DNA from: Perkinsus olseni
Lineage: Eukaryota > Perkinsozoa > Perkinsida > Perkinsidae
Length of the DNA stretch: 13,098 nt
Direction of reading: 5' to 3'
Assembly: GCA_013115135.1 (NCBI GenBank)
Contig: JABANP010000897.1
Location: 1-13,098 of the forward strand
Part shown: in pieces, positions 6,071-12,932 of the stretch
Layout of the letters: each line of letters begins with the position of its first letter
How positions within the stretch are numbered: position 1 is the first letter of the stretch
Made by a program: the position numbers and the translations under genes
Notes under the pieces: model-generated
The model's input: only the letters and a program-made list of their open reading frames with translations
Database searches by the model: none
What the model was told of the DNA's origin: nothing

Positions 6071-8489
6071 TAGTGAGAGGCACTGTAGTGACTAGGAAGG
6101 TATCAACCTCTGAGGCCTTGGAAGTGGATACCCTTAGTCGCACCGAACCAATAGTATGGAGGTTACCACCATTAGCAGCACTGAGCGTACTCGGTATATT
6201 AGTCTCGATAGAGGCATCAGGAGCCACCTCATTGAGACAGGAGGCAGTGACTAGTGAGACATCCGCACCTGTATCATAGATGGCTAGTACCTCAGTGTCT
6301 TCAATAGTGACGTAACCTGTCAACATACCATCTCGGTGTCGGACACGGGGGTCGGGAGTGGGGGCCCGCTTGCGAGAGCTGCGTAGTGTATAACAGTGGG
6401 AACCACGCTCTGAAGTAGTGTCGTCGAGGAAGGTGGCGTTCACATTAGTGTTAGCTCTCCCTTTAGCAGCGGGCCTTGAACCAGTTCCCTTACCCGTAGT
6501 GGGCTGAGACTTAGTGCCAGATGAGTTGCCAGAGATCTTAGTAGTCGATGTAGTAGGCATCCTAGCGCCACAGACATATGCTAGGTGACCCGGCTTGTTG
6601 CATCGATGGCATTGTAGTTTCTCAGCATTAATCCGACAGGTCTCAGCCGTGTGCTCAGGATTGCCACAGATCCTACAGCGGTCACGTAGTCCCGCGGGCA
6701 TAGTAGCTGGGCAGTTCTTCGCAGAGTGGCCTTCTTTATGGCACCGGAAGCAAGTGAAGCCAGTGACATCATTTCTGATGGCTAGTAGATGGCGAAGAGA
6801 GTAGTCATCCTGGGAGTCTTCGTCATAGTTGTCGCAGAGGCTGTTCACCGAAGGCCGTCTCTCTGTGACATGATGGTCTTGACTAGTTGCACTCGTTGGA
6901 GTGTAGTCCTTGACGCGACGATCGCGTTCACGACGGGAGTCGCTTGAGCGATCGCGTGGTCGGTAGGAACCGGACCGGTAAGACTCCGTAGTACGAGGTT
7001 GAGTAGCAATACTAGTCATAGGACCCTTGATCTCATAGTCTACGCCGTAGTAGTTGATAAGCTGTTTATGATGAAGTAGTACTCCATCTCTAAACTGCTC
7101 GAAGGACATCTGGTCGTTCATGAGGTCGACGTCTAGTCTCTGGCGTAGCAGCATAGATTTCAAACCCTTATGTAGTCGGAGTTTGAGATCACGATAAGGC
7201 ACCGGTGAGCCAAGGTCATGTAGTTCCGAAGCCATAGTCTCTAGCCTCTGAATGAACTGGTAAACCGTGCCTTTTCCTTGGACGCAATGAGCCAAGTCAT
7301 CACTAGTACGCTGGACATGACCCAACGTATCGTAGTGATAACGAATACGACCGAGTAGTTGATGTAGTTGGCGCTGATAAGCCCGATGGCAGCGTGTTGG
7401 AGGTTGAATGGCATCAGTGATCAGAGTCCACACATAAGAAGTAGTGTATCTCTTCAACCACAAATACCTCACTACATCAGGGTGACCCTCAGTCTTAGTG
7501 AACATCTGCTCGATGAAGGTAGTGCCAGACCTACGGTCTTCAGCACCTTCAAAGATAGTCTTCGGCTTAAGGCTGTCGACAACACGTTCTGCAGAGTCAT
7601 AGTCCTTGATAGAGATCTGTGCAGAACAGGAGTAGTTGTCGCAACCTTCACACCAACCGTAGTGAGCCATACCTCTTCTACGGGGGACGTAGAACTGGTA
7701 TGGTTGTCCATGAGGGACTTGTCCGTAACCACTAGTGGGATAGTGGTGCGGGTAGTGGGGTGCCACACTTGGAGGCATGGGCGGAGCACCCGCGTCGACG
7801 CGTTGACCACGTTGAGGATGAGGTGAATAGGGAGCAAACGCTTCCTTATAGTAGTTGTTGTTCACGTGGCTAGCATAGAACGGGTACTGAGGACCGTGAT
7901 AGTCTGGACCATGTTGTAAAGAGTAGTTATGTGACAAACCCCTTGGTGGTGGCTGCTCGCGGTAGTTCTCAGGTGGGATGAAGTATGGCTGTGGTGGAGG
8001 TAGTTGAGTAGAGCGAGGATCCGCATTGACAGGCGGTTGGCCACGTTGGTCACCATTGTCACCGGCATTGCCAGCAAAGATGGCACCATCATAGCCGTAG
8101 TAGTGCTGACTCTGCCCGTCCTGAGGAGCAGCAGGAACGGCAGAGCTCAGCGGCAGTGTACCACGCTGAGGATTGGTAGGCCACACGCCGGTAGTAGTCA
8201 CATCTCCACGCTGTTGGGTGGGGTCATTGGCAGAAGCATCTTGTAGTGGACGACGAGTTGATGGGACAACCACGTCGCCAGCAGTGGTTTCGATCGCGGC
8301 CTCGGAGTTGTCCGGCGAGTCTTGAGGTGGAATGTAGTCAGCACGAACACGTGGACGTAGTAGTGGAGGATGGAAGATCAAAGCTTCCGGATTAGTACGA
8401 GTAGCCTCCCCGTGATGAACTTGTGGTGGATCCTGGCCAGTAGGCGGGGGGTTAGTATAGTTGGTGTTGTTGTTCAGCATGTCGGACAT
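6030..8489 (-). CDS. gag: Gag polyprotein with N-terminal part of the aspartic protease
   Basis: The first ATG of the frame is at 8487-8489, with an in-frame TAG a short way upstream; a second ATG follows three codons later. Residues about 1-285 are Pro/Gln/Tyr/Asn-rich and probably disordered. Residues about 311-480 are a helical, capsid-like region (for example VVRYLWLKRYTTSYVWTLI and YQFIQRLETMASELHDLG). An Arg/Ser-rich basic stretch follows. Three perfect CX2CX4HX4C zinc knuckles lie at about 580-593, 605-618 and 627-640, so this nucleocapsid should bind the element RNA. The protease active site is YDTGADVS (DTG at about 739-741). From 6070 leftwards the frame enters the mariner terminal repeat, adding about 14 foreign residues before a stop. 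As it stands the protease lacks its C-terminal half. Confidence 0.92.
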   Translation of the reverse strand: MSDMLNNNTNYTNPPPTGQDPPQVHHGEATRTNPEALIFHPPLLRPRVRADYIPPQDSPDNSEAAIETTAGDVVVPSTRRPLQDASANDPTQQRGDVTTTGVWPTNPQRGTLPLSSAVPAAPQDGQSQHYYGYDGAIFAGNAGDNGDQRGQPPVNADPRSTQLPPPQPYFIPPENYREQPPPRGLSHNYSLQHGPDYHGPQYPFYASHVNNNYYKEAFAPYSPHPQRGQRVDAGAPPMPPSVAPHYPHHYPTSGYGQVPHGQPYQFYVPRRRGMAHYGWCEGCDNYSCSAQISIKDYDSAERVVDSLKPKTIFEGAEDRRSGTTFIEQMFTKTEGHPDVVRYLWLKRYTTSYVWTLITDAIQPPTRCHRAYQRQLHQLLGRIRYHYDTLGHVQRTSDDLAHCVQGKGTVYQFIQRLETMASELHDLGSPVPYRDLKLRLHKGLKSMLLRQRLDVDLMNDQMSFEQFRDGVLLHHKQLINYYGVDYEIKGPMTSIATQPRTTESYRSGSYRPRDRSSDSRRERDRRVKDYTPTSATSQDHHVTERRPSVNSLCDNYDEDSQDDYSLRHLLAIRNDVTGFTCFRCHKEGHSAKNCPATMPAGLRDRCRICGNPEHTAETCRINAEKLQCHRCNKPGHLAYVCGARMPTTSTTKISGNSSGTKSQPTTGKGTGSRPAAKGRANTNVNATFLDDTTSERGSHCYTLRSSRKRAPTPDPRVRHRDGMLTGYVTIEDTEVLAIYDTGADVSLVTASCLNEVAPDASIETNIPSTLSAANGGNLHTIGSVRLRVSTSKASEVDTFLVTTVPLTKERAFFLGKFKIL
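6071..6072. repeat. TA target-site duplication, right copy
   Basis: The TA lies immediately outside the right terminal repeat and is the partner of 4481-4482. Confidence 0.92.
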
Positions 8490-8765
8490 ACACTTGGGGA
8501 GCAAAGAATCACTCTAGTGATGGCAAGTCACCAACCCCATTAGTATTGACCACCACTCAACTCGGACAACTCTGAAGAAACCATAGTTAGAAGTATAGCA
8601 CTATAGAGTCAGGCATAAACCTTCCCTCCATAGTGACTGGGTTGTGGAGTAGTCCACTCACCAGGTTTGAGGTAGCACCACAGGCAAGGGTCCAGCCGTG
8701 TAGTGACTAACAAGTAGTAGTCTACAAGTTAGATTTGCAAGCTCCTCAGCACAGCTGAACGAGAG
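8490..8765 (-). other. Retrotransposon 5' leader between candidate primer-binding site and gag
   Basis: There is no coding signal. The length (276 nt) fits a retrotransposon leader. TAGT tetramers are dense. Short perfect stems are visible, for example GTGGA/TCCAC at 8644-8657 with a 4-nt loop, CTAAC/GTTAG at 8707-8732, and TCAGC/GCTGA at 8746-8758 with a 3-nt loop. The region is the expected place for packaging and dimerisation signals. Confidence 0.45.
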
Positions 8766-8783
8766 AGCCCTCCCGTGCAACCA
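8766..8783 (-). promoter_or_regulatory. Candidate primer-binding site (tRNA 3'-end complement)
   Basis: The plus strand reads AGCCCTCCCGTGCAACCA directly followed by TGACT at 8784. In the sense strand this is a possible LTR end in AGTCA followed at once by TGG, the usual start of a primer-binding site. The distance to gag is normal. I could not match the sequence to a particular tRNA. Other CCA-TG junctions occur at 10502-10506 and 10650-10654, so this is a best guess. Confidence 0.3.
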
Positions 8784-8790
8784 TGACTGC

Positions 8791-8810
8791 CTAGTTGCTC
8801 CGACAACTAG
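8791..8810. repeat. Hairpin CTAGTTG/CAACTAG
   Basis: A perfect 7-bp stem with a 6-nt loop (CTCCGA), at the very end of the proposed LTR next to the candidate primer-binding site. Confidence 0.7.
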
Positions 8811-8915
8811 ACAGATTTAGCCAGGTCCTCAGCACCATCAGATCAGGAAAGGGCCTTCACTGATAGTGACTGACTAGTAGCGCCGGCTACGGGCCAGATT
8901 CACAACCTAGGGGAG

Positions 8916-8978
8916 TATTGTAGTATGCGAACGGGTTCACAGTGACTACAATAACTGACTAGTACCACTTCTAGTCAG
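8916..8978. repeat. Two adjacent perfect hairpins
   Basis: The first pairs TATTGTAGT (8916-8924) with ACTACAATA (8945-8953): 9 bp with a 20-nt loop that itself contains GAA/TTC. The second begins one base later and pairs CTGACTAG (8955-8962) with CTAGTCAG (8971-8978): 8 bp with loop TACCACTT. Both stems carry the element's TAGT/ACTA tetramer in the paired part. Confidence 0.8.
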
Positions 8979-9104
8979 ATTTTCGCTGTGCCGAACATAG
9001 AATGGGTAACCTGGCCGTCGTAGTGGAAGCTCTCCTGTTGGCGTAGCGAAGGTCCCTTTGCCTCGGGCGCTAGTAACCGGCGACGTCACCGACAGTTTTC
9101 GGGA

Positions 9105-9142
9105 TCACTAGTGAGGACCAGCATCAGATAGCTCACTAGTGA
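9105..9142. repeat. Two copies of the palindrome TCACTAGTGA
   Basis: Identical 10-bp perfect palindromes lie at 9105-9114 and 9133-9142, 28 bp apart start to start. A shortened form (CACTAGTG) occurs at 9494-9501. They could bind a dimeric protein or simply reflect the enrichment of ACTAGT in this element. Confidence 0.75.
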
Positions 9143-9403
9143 CCCAAGGGTACGCATTGACTGCCACCTGGGCTCTCCCCAGTGTTTACGTACCCTTAGT
9201 ACCTGGCTTGTGGTGAATGTGATGAATTGATTAGTCACTAGTAGAAACGTCCCGTGCCAGCTCTCAACACTTAAGTTTGCTACAATTTATCGTCTATCAT
9301 CATCTTAGCTGCTTCTTGGTCGCTGCTAGTAGTGATAGTACATGACTCGGAGCTCTTCTCATTATAGTACAAAGTAGTACAGAAAATCATCTAGTAAGGT
9401 GGT

Positions 9404-9530
9404 GGTCGTCAAAACCAACAACCGGATCGGGGGCCAAACCCAAGGCCAATAATGACCAATACCAAGGTCAAGTAGTGATCAAAAAACCAAGATCACTAGT
9501 GCATAAGTCAACGGACTGACTAACTTATGC
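9404..9530. repeat. Hairpin cluster with AANNCCAA loops (plus-strand orientation)
   Basis: Five hairpins follow one another. GGTcG/CaACC at 9404-9423 has a loop containing AAAACCAA. GGCC/GGCC at 9432-9447 has loop AAACCCAA. TGACC/GGTCA at 9453-9470 has loop AATACCAA. TAGTGATC/GATCACTA at 9473-9498 has loop AAAAAACCAA. GCATAAGT/ACTTATGC at 9501-9530 has a 14-nt unrelated loop. In the first four the stem sequences differ but pairing is kept and the loop is conserved. In the sense RNA these loops read TTGG-type. Confidence 0.8.
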
Positions 9531-9603
9531 AGTCAACAAGTAGTGAGAGCGGTAAGGCAATCCGCGAGGCGGACCTGTAAGACATAAAATATACCTTCCT
9601 AGT

Positions 9604-9999
9604 ACGTCCTGGTTCTTGGTTTTGATGAAGGACGTTGTCTTGGTTTTGACTACTACTAGACGACTGTGGTTTTTACTACTCTGTTCCATCGTTTCAGTCG
9701 CGCCCAATCCTTGGTTTTGGTAGCGGGCGTAGATCTTGGTTTTGACGACTACTACGATGGCTATCGATCAGCTGGTAACGTTCGATCCCCTGGGGCTGGG
9801 AGAGGGCGTAGTTCTTGGTTCTGACTACTTGCTGATCGAGGTATTTACTACTCACACCAGTGCGTCCTGGTCCTTGGTGTTGGTAAGGGACGTCGGTCTT
9901 GGCTTTGACTACTAGTGTGTACCGTGGTATCTACCATCTCCCTCTACTAGTGCATCCTGGTCCTTGGTGTTGGCAACGGATGTTCGTCTTGGCTTTGAC
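9604..9999. repeat. Tandem degenerate units, each with hairpins carrying TTGGNNTT loops
   Basis: Four units begin with an outer stem: ACGTCC/GGACGT (9604-9635), GCGCCC/GGGCGT (9700-9730), GCGTCC/GGACGT (9862-9893) and GCATCC/GGATGT (9952-9983). Each outer stem encloses an inner C-TTGGNNTT-G loop. A second hairpin with the same loop follows each: GTC/GAC at 9637-9650, an imperfect GTAG/CTAC stem at 9729-9752, GTC/GAC at 9896-9909 and GTC/GAC at 9986-9999. A further hairpin of the same type is GTAG-t-TC/GACTAC at 9808-9828. Nine loops in all read TTGGTTTT, TTGGTTCT, TTGGTGTT or TTGGCTTT. Unit spacing is about 90-96 bp. The stem changes are compensatory. Confidence 0.82.
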
Positions 10000-10042
10000 T
10001 ACTAGTTTTGGGACGTTGACAAGCAGACTGAGGCACTCTACT

Positions 10043-10130
10043 ACTCCGTGAGTACGACAGTACTCGACGAGATGAAAAGAGCGTAGTACACGGAGTCAAA
10101 GCCAAGAACAAGCGCAAGAACCAAGCGCTT
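10043..10130. repeat. Compound stem structure ending the hairpin cluster
   Basis: ACTCCGTG (10043-10050) pairs with CACGGAGT (10089-10096). Just inside, GAGTAC/GTACTC (10050-10065) closes a GACA tetraloop. Two AANNCCAA-loop hairpins follow: a weak one at 10095-10109 with loop AAAGCCAA, and AAGCGC/GCGCTT at 10110-10130 with loop AAGAACCAA. The last two have the opposite orientation to the 9604-9999 units. Confidence 0.75.
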
Positions 10131-10139
10131 CCGAGTAGT

Positions 10140-11309
10140 AGAGGCTCTGTACATCCTTCTCACAAAGCTAGTCACCCCCAACTGGCAGTATAACATCGCT
10201 AGTGTGAGGCAGGTAGTGCGAGATAGACACGACTAGTCACCAAACAAAACCAAGTAAGGCGATTACCGTGCTATCCAAACCGTAGTAGTTCTACAAGATG
10301 GGGAAGTCACGTAGTACCACATCGTAGAGTACAGTCGGAGCTTCACGTAGTTACCGGGTAGCAGTAGTGAACAGGCGTAGCGAAACCCAGTTGTCTGCAT
10401 AGTAGTTTGAAGCTCCTTAATACAGCTCTGTCAGTGACATGCTACGAACCTAGCTTTCACAAGGTCGTAGTAGTAAGTAGCAACAGAAGCAGATTCGTCA
10501 ACCATGCTTCTAGTGGGTGTAAGGTAGGCTCAATAAATCGTAGTAGGATAATGGCACCTCTGACTCCGTGGTATTCACCCGTGCACACTGATGAATACCG
10601 AGTAGTGGTTTTAGTGGAGTAGTAGACTACACGGCAGGTTTCCCCGCCATCATGTCTACCATGTCGTCTGGGACTACAGCCATAGTGTATAGCTGGTACA
10701 CATGGCTGTAGACCACTTGAGGAGCCAGGCCGACTTGTAGTGAATGCTCGCATACCAAGTGACGGAGTGGCAGAATGACGGTAGTAGTCCTTCGGGGATG
10801 AGTAGTTATCGTAAAGCACAAGGTGATCAATCTTGGTCTCGTGGTAACCTCGAAGACCCATTGAAGGACCGCCGCCACTTGATAGTAGAACATAGTAGTA
10901 GCGTCGGCTGAAGGAACCATATCCCGGTAGAATGCGCGGGTCGGCAGCGAGTGCGGCGAGCGCGCTGTGAGGAGCGACGAGTAGTAGAGGAGAGGAGTAG
11001 TGCTGTGTCGCAAAGCGCTGCCGAATGGATCCGCGAGAGAACCGAATCCGATAAGAGCCAATCACCAGTCTAGTATCCAACCGACTAGAGGAACACAATC
11101 CTAGTCACTAGATACAATACTCAAGCGATAGTAGTCTAGGTCCTTATGATAGTGGCTCGAGCGACTAGATGATATACGACTAGTTGCAATACTCACTAAG
11201 TCTAGTGCAGACGATAGACCGTAGTCATCGACATAAGGCCAATAACGATAGTCGAATCAACCCACAGGTCAAAAGGCTCAACCAGTTGGTAAAGGGGTGA
11301 TAGTAGTCA
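10140..11309. other. Remaining proposed LTR, no recognisable gene
   Basis: TAGT tetramers are dense throughout and end at 11301-11307. Two overlapping sense-strand frames (10457-11098 and 10627-11061) lack any recognisable domain and are of low-complexity composition, so they are not called as genes. The stretch presumably includes the promoter of the element, but I see no convincing core-promoter motif. Confidence 0.4.
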
Positions 11310-11442
11310 GCCGTTTCACCGTTACGAATCTTGCGTCGAATCTGGGCGTTCGCGCGCCCTTCTGGGACGCGCACCCAGCACTAAATTCGTGAACTGGGAA
11401 CTACTTGCAACTGCACGAAAATAAATGCAGAGAAATGGAACA

Positions 11443-11500
11443 AGCAGAATCGATCCGGGGACCTCTCGGATGCTAGTCAGGGATTATACCACCACACCAG
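11443..11500 (-). pseudogene. tRNA-Ala(AGC)-like remnant or tRNA-derived SINE head
   Basis: On the minus strand there is an A-box-like TGGTGTGGTGG (11489-11499) and an anticodon-loop-like CTAGCAT (11470-11476). CCGAGAGGTCCC and a B-box-like GGATCGATTC (11447-11456) follow. The stretch from anticodon loop to T-loop closely resembles a eukaryotic tRNA-Ala(AGC). The anticodon stem pairs at only about 3 of 5 positions, the T-stem and acceptor do not pair, and no CCA-like end fits. It is therefore not a working tRNA gene. A SINE promoter region is an alternative. Confidence 0.4.
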
Positions 11501-12120
11501 ATTTTCCGAGCTCGGCGTCGAGTGACACAGGTTCGGGTGTGGAGCGGATGCTGGGCGAGGAATGCGTTGTTGTGGTGAGCCTCGCAAGCAGGGACTCGCG
11601 CGGCATGTGCGTTGCATCCCACTTACGTAGGGTTGTGTTGAATCATACAGCCTGATTGCCCACATTCATTCATTGAGTTGGTTAGCTAAGGGCAGAGTCG
11701 TGCGTACGGTACACGGTGTACACTCGACATCACACACTACGTTTCACGTAGTACGTTATTTGCAGTGATCGGAACCCGACCATCCTTGTGAAAGGTGCCA
11801 CCATGGCATGGACCACGGCAATTTCGTGACATGAACAGCACACACGCATCGTTAGGCTGATTCAGACCCGATGAGTTCTTCAAAGGGGGCTTGCCTCCGT
11901 GGAACAACGACCTCACCGAAAACTCATCTCGTTGTGCGACTCATAATCCGAGTTTGAATCTCAGTGGGGCTTTAAGTTATCTCAGCGCGCCTTGACTCCT
12001 CTGGAACTCCCAGACTGGGAGCCGCTCCGCCACCTATCAAAATCCCCGTCGCATAAGTGATAATGGAGTGAAATACTCTCTGACAACGAACGCGATGACG
12101 TTTCCGACGTCAACCCAGCA

Positions 12121-12237
12121 ATGCGGAGTGCCCGAGCTGCGTCTAGGCTGAAGTCCAAGGCCAAACCCAAGCCCAAAGCGAGCGCCAAGAGTAAGACCAG
12201 GACGAAGGCAAGAGCCAAGAGTAAGTCCAAAATTTAG
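12121..12237 (+). CDS. Possible Lys/Ala/Ser-rich basic peptide or terminal exon
   Basis: A 38-codon frame from ATG encodes MRSARAASRLKSK followed by a KPKPKASAKSK-type tail. Upstream the frame is open for about 16 more codons with acidic residues (SDNERDDVSDVN). The acidic-then-basic pattern could be the end of a nuclear protein such as a linker-histone-like tail in a last exon. It could equally be chance coding in a degenerate purine-rich repeat. The complementary strand gives an implausible Leu/Ala run. No start context, splice sites or homologue supports it. Confidence 0.15.
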   Translation: MRSARAASRLKSKAKPKPKASAKSKTRTKARAKSKSKI

Positions 12238-12814
12238 GTGATAGAAAAGGCCATAAGTAAGGTTGAAAGTGGGTATCAAAGAACACAGCCCAAGCCGAAC
12301 GAAGCCGTGGACGATGGAAGTGGTTCTCCGATATCAAATTTCGTTTTGAACAAGTTCGAGGCAGTCGCTGCGAGTAGCCCACTTGATGGCAGATCAGATA
12401 TACCATGATGGTACCATCCACCCGTCGAACTCATCTCGGTGTCCCACGTGCAGCCAGGCTGCAGCAGCCTCATCGTTGCTTCTCACAGCTACTGCACTGG
12501 CTCATCGTCGAGCCGCTTTTGAGGGATACGCGATGGCTGATCTGGCCAAGCCTCGACCAGGGATGTCTGATAGGCCTGTGACTCACAGGCTGTGAGCCTT
12601 GCAGACCTGGGCCGGTTGTTTCACGCTCACGCCGGTAATCGCCATGGTCACGCCAATATCATTTCCTCGGCCTCAGACAGTCGTCCCACTCCGTCCGCTC
12701 CTGCTACTATCGGTCTCTAGTCCCATCTTTATAGGCGTGCTCCGCCGAGTGGTAATCCGTCGGCTCCGTCGAAAATTGCAGCCCGCAAAGCAGACCTTAG
12801 GTACTTAGCTTTTC

Positions 12815-12932
12815 GGGCTCTGCTCTGCCTGGCCTGGCCGCTCGGCTCTGCCTTCGGCTCTGGCTCTGGTCTGGCTCTGGCTCTGCTCTGGGTTTCGGCT
12901 CGCCCGCCTGCCCTGGCTCTGCTCTGGCTCTT
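12815..12932. repeat. Degenerate GGCTCT/GGCTCTG low-complexity tract
   Basis: Runs such as GGCTCTGGCTCTGG, CTGGCTCTGGCTCTGCTCTG and TGCCTTCGGCTCTGG repeat a hexamer-like unit. On the minus strand this can encode SRARARPEPEPKAEPS, which is only a product of the repeat. Confidence 0.7.

Larger units (their letters stand above)
1..11309 (-). mobile_element. BEL/Pao-like LTR retrotransposon, partial, interrupted by a mariner-type element
   Basis: The sense strand is minus. Order from the right: probable 5' LTR and leader, Gag with three CCHC zinc knuckles, aspartic protease (DTG), reverse transcriptase (YVDD), RNase H, then integrase (HHCC, D-D-35-E). A post-YVDD block with LGYHY, TKR and YDPLG is typical of BEL/Pao elements rather than Ty3 or Ty1. 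The 3' end and 3' LTR lie beyond the left edge. The right edge is placed near 11309 because the dense TAGT/ACTA tetramer signal that fills the element ends abruptly there and a possible LTR terminus (TGACT on the minus strand) is present. That edge is inferred, since no second LTR is available for comparison. A DNA transposon at 4483-6070 is not part of the element. Three further frame changes in pol mean this copy is probably inactive. A divergent Ty3-like lineage is the alternative family. Confidence 0.8.
8784..11309 (-). repeat. Probable 5' LTR (boundaries inferred), about 2.5 kb
   Basis: The proposed ends on the sense strand are TGACTACT (from 11309) and GGCAGTCA (to 8784), giving a TGACT/AGTCA terminal inverted repeat. 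The region has no recognisable gene and keeps the same TAGT density as the coding part (about 75 in 2.8 kb from 8505 to 11309, hand count). It is rich in perfect hairpins. The second LTR is outside the window, so the limits cannot be confirmed. A shorter LTR (10505 or 10653 to 11309) with a long structured leader is an alternative. I could not identify a TATA box or poly(A) signal. Confidence 0.4.

Noticed and set aside
9776..9800. T-arm-like GTTCGATCCCC
   Set aside because: No pairing stem around it and no other tRNA parts nearby.
9411..10130. CRISPR-like array
   Set aside because: The repeated units are degenerate hairpins with a conserved loop in both orientations, not identical repeats with unique spacers, and the setting is a eukaryotic retrotransposon.
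10457..11098. 213-codon sense-strand open frame in the proposed LTR, overlapping a 144-codon frame (10627-11061)
   Set aside because: No recognisable domain. It is Leu/Ser/Tyr/Thr-rich from the ACTA-type composition, and the two frames exclude each other. Probably chance.
11939..11966. tRNA-Met-like piece on the plus strand (CTCATAATC followed by GAGTTTGAATCTC)
   Set aside because: The anticodon stem pairs poorly and there are too few bases between the anticodon loop and the T-loop. No D-arm or acceptor could be found, so chance or a distant remnant.
11982..12279. Minus-strand frames with Leu/Ala-rich hydrophobic runs
   Set aside because: They are the complement of the AAG/GCC-rich stretch that gives Lys/Ala on the plus strand. 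The regular LLLALAL pattern is a repeat effect, not a membrane protein.
12572..12599. Overlapping small palindromes CCTGTGA-c-TCACAGG and CTCACAG-g-CTGTGAG
   Set aside because: Loops of one base cannot form proper hairpins, and there is no context to suggest an operator.
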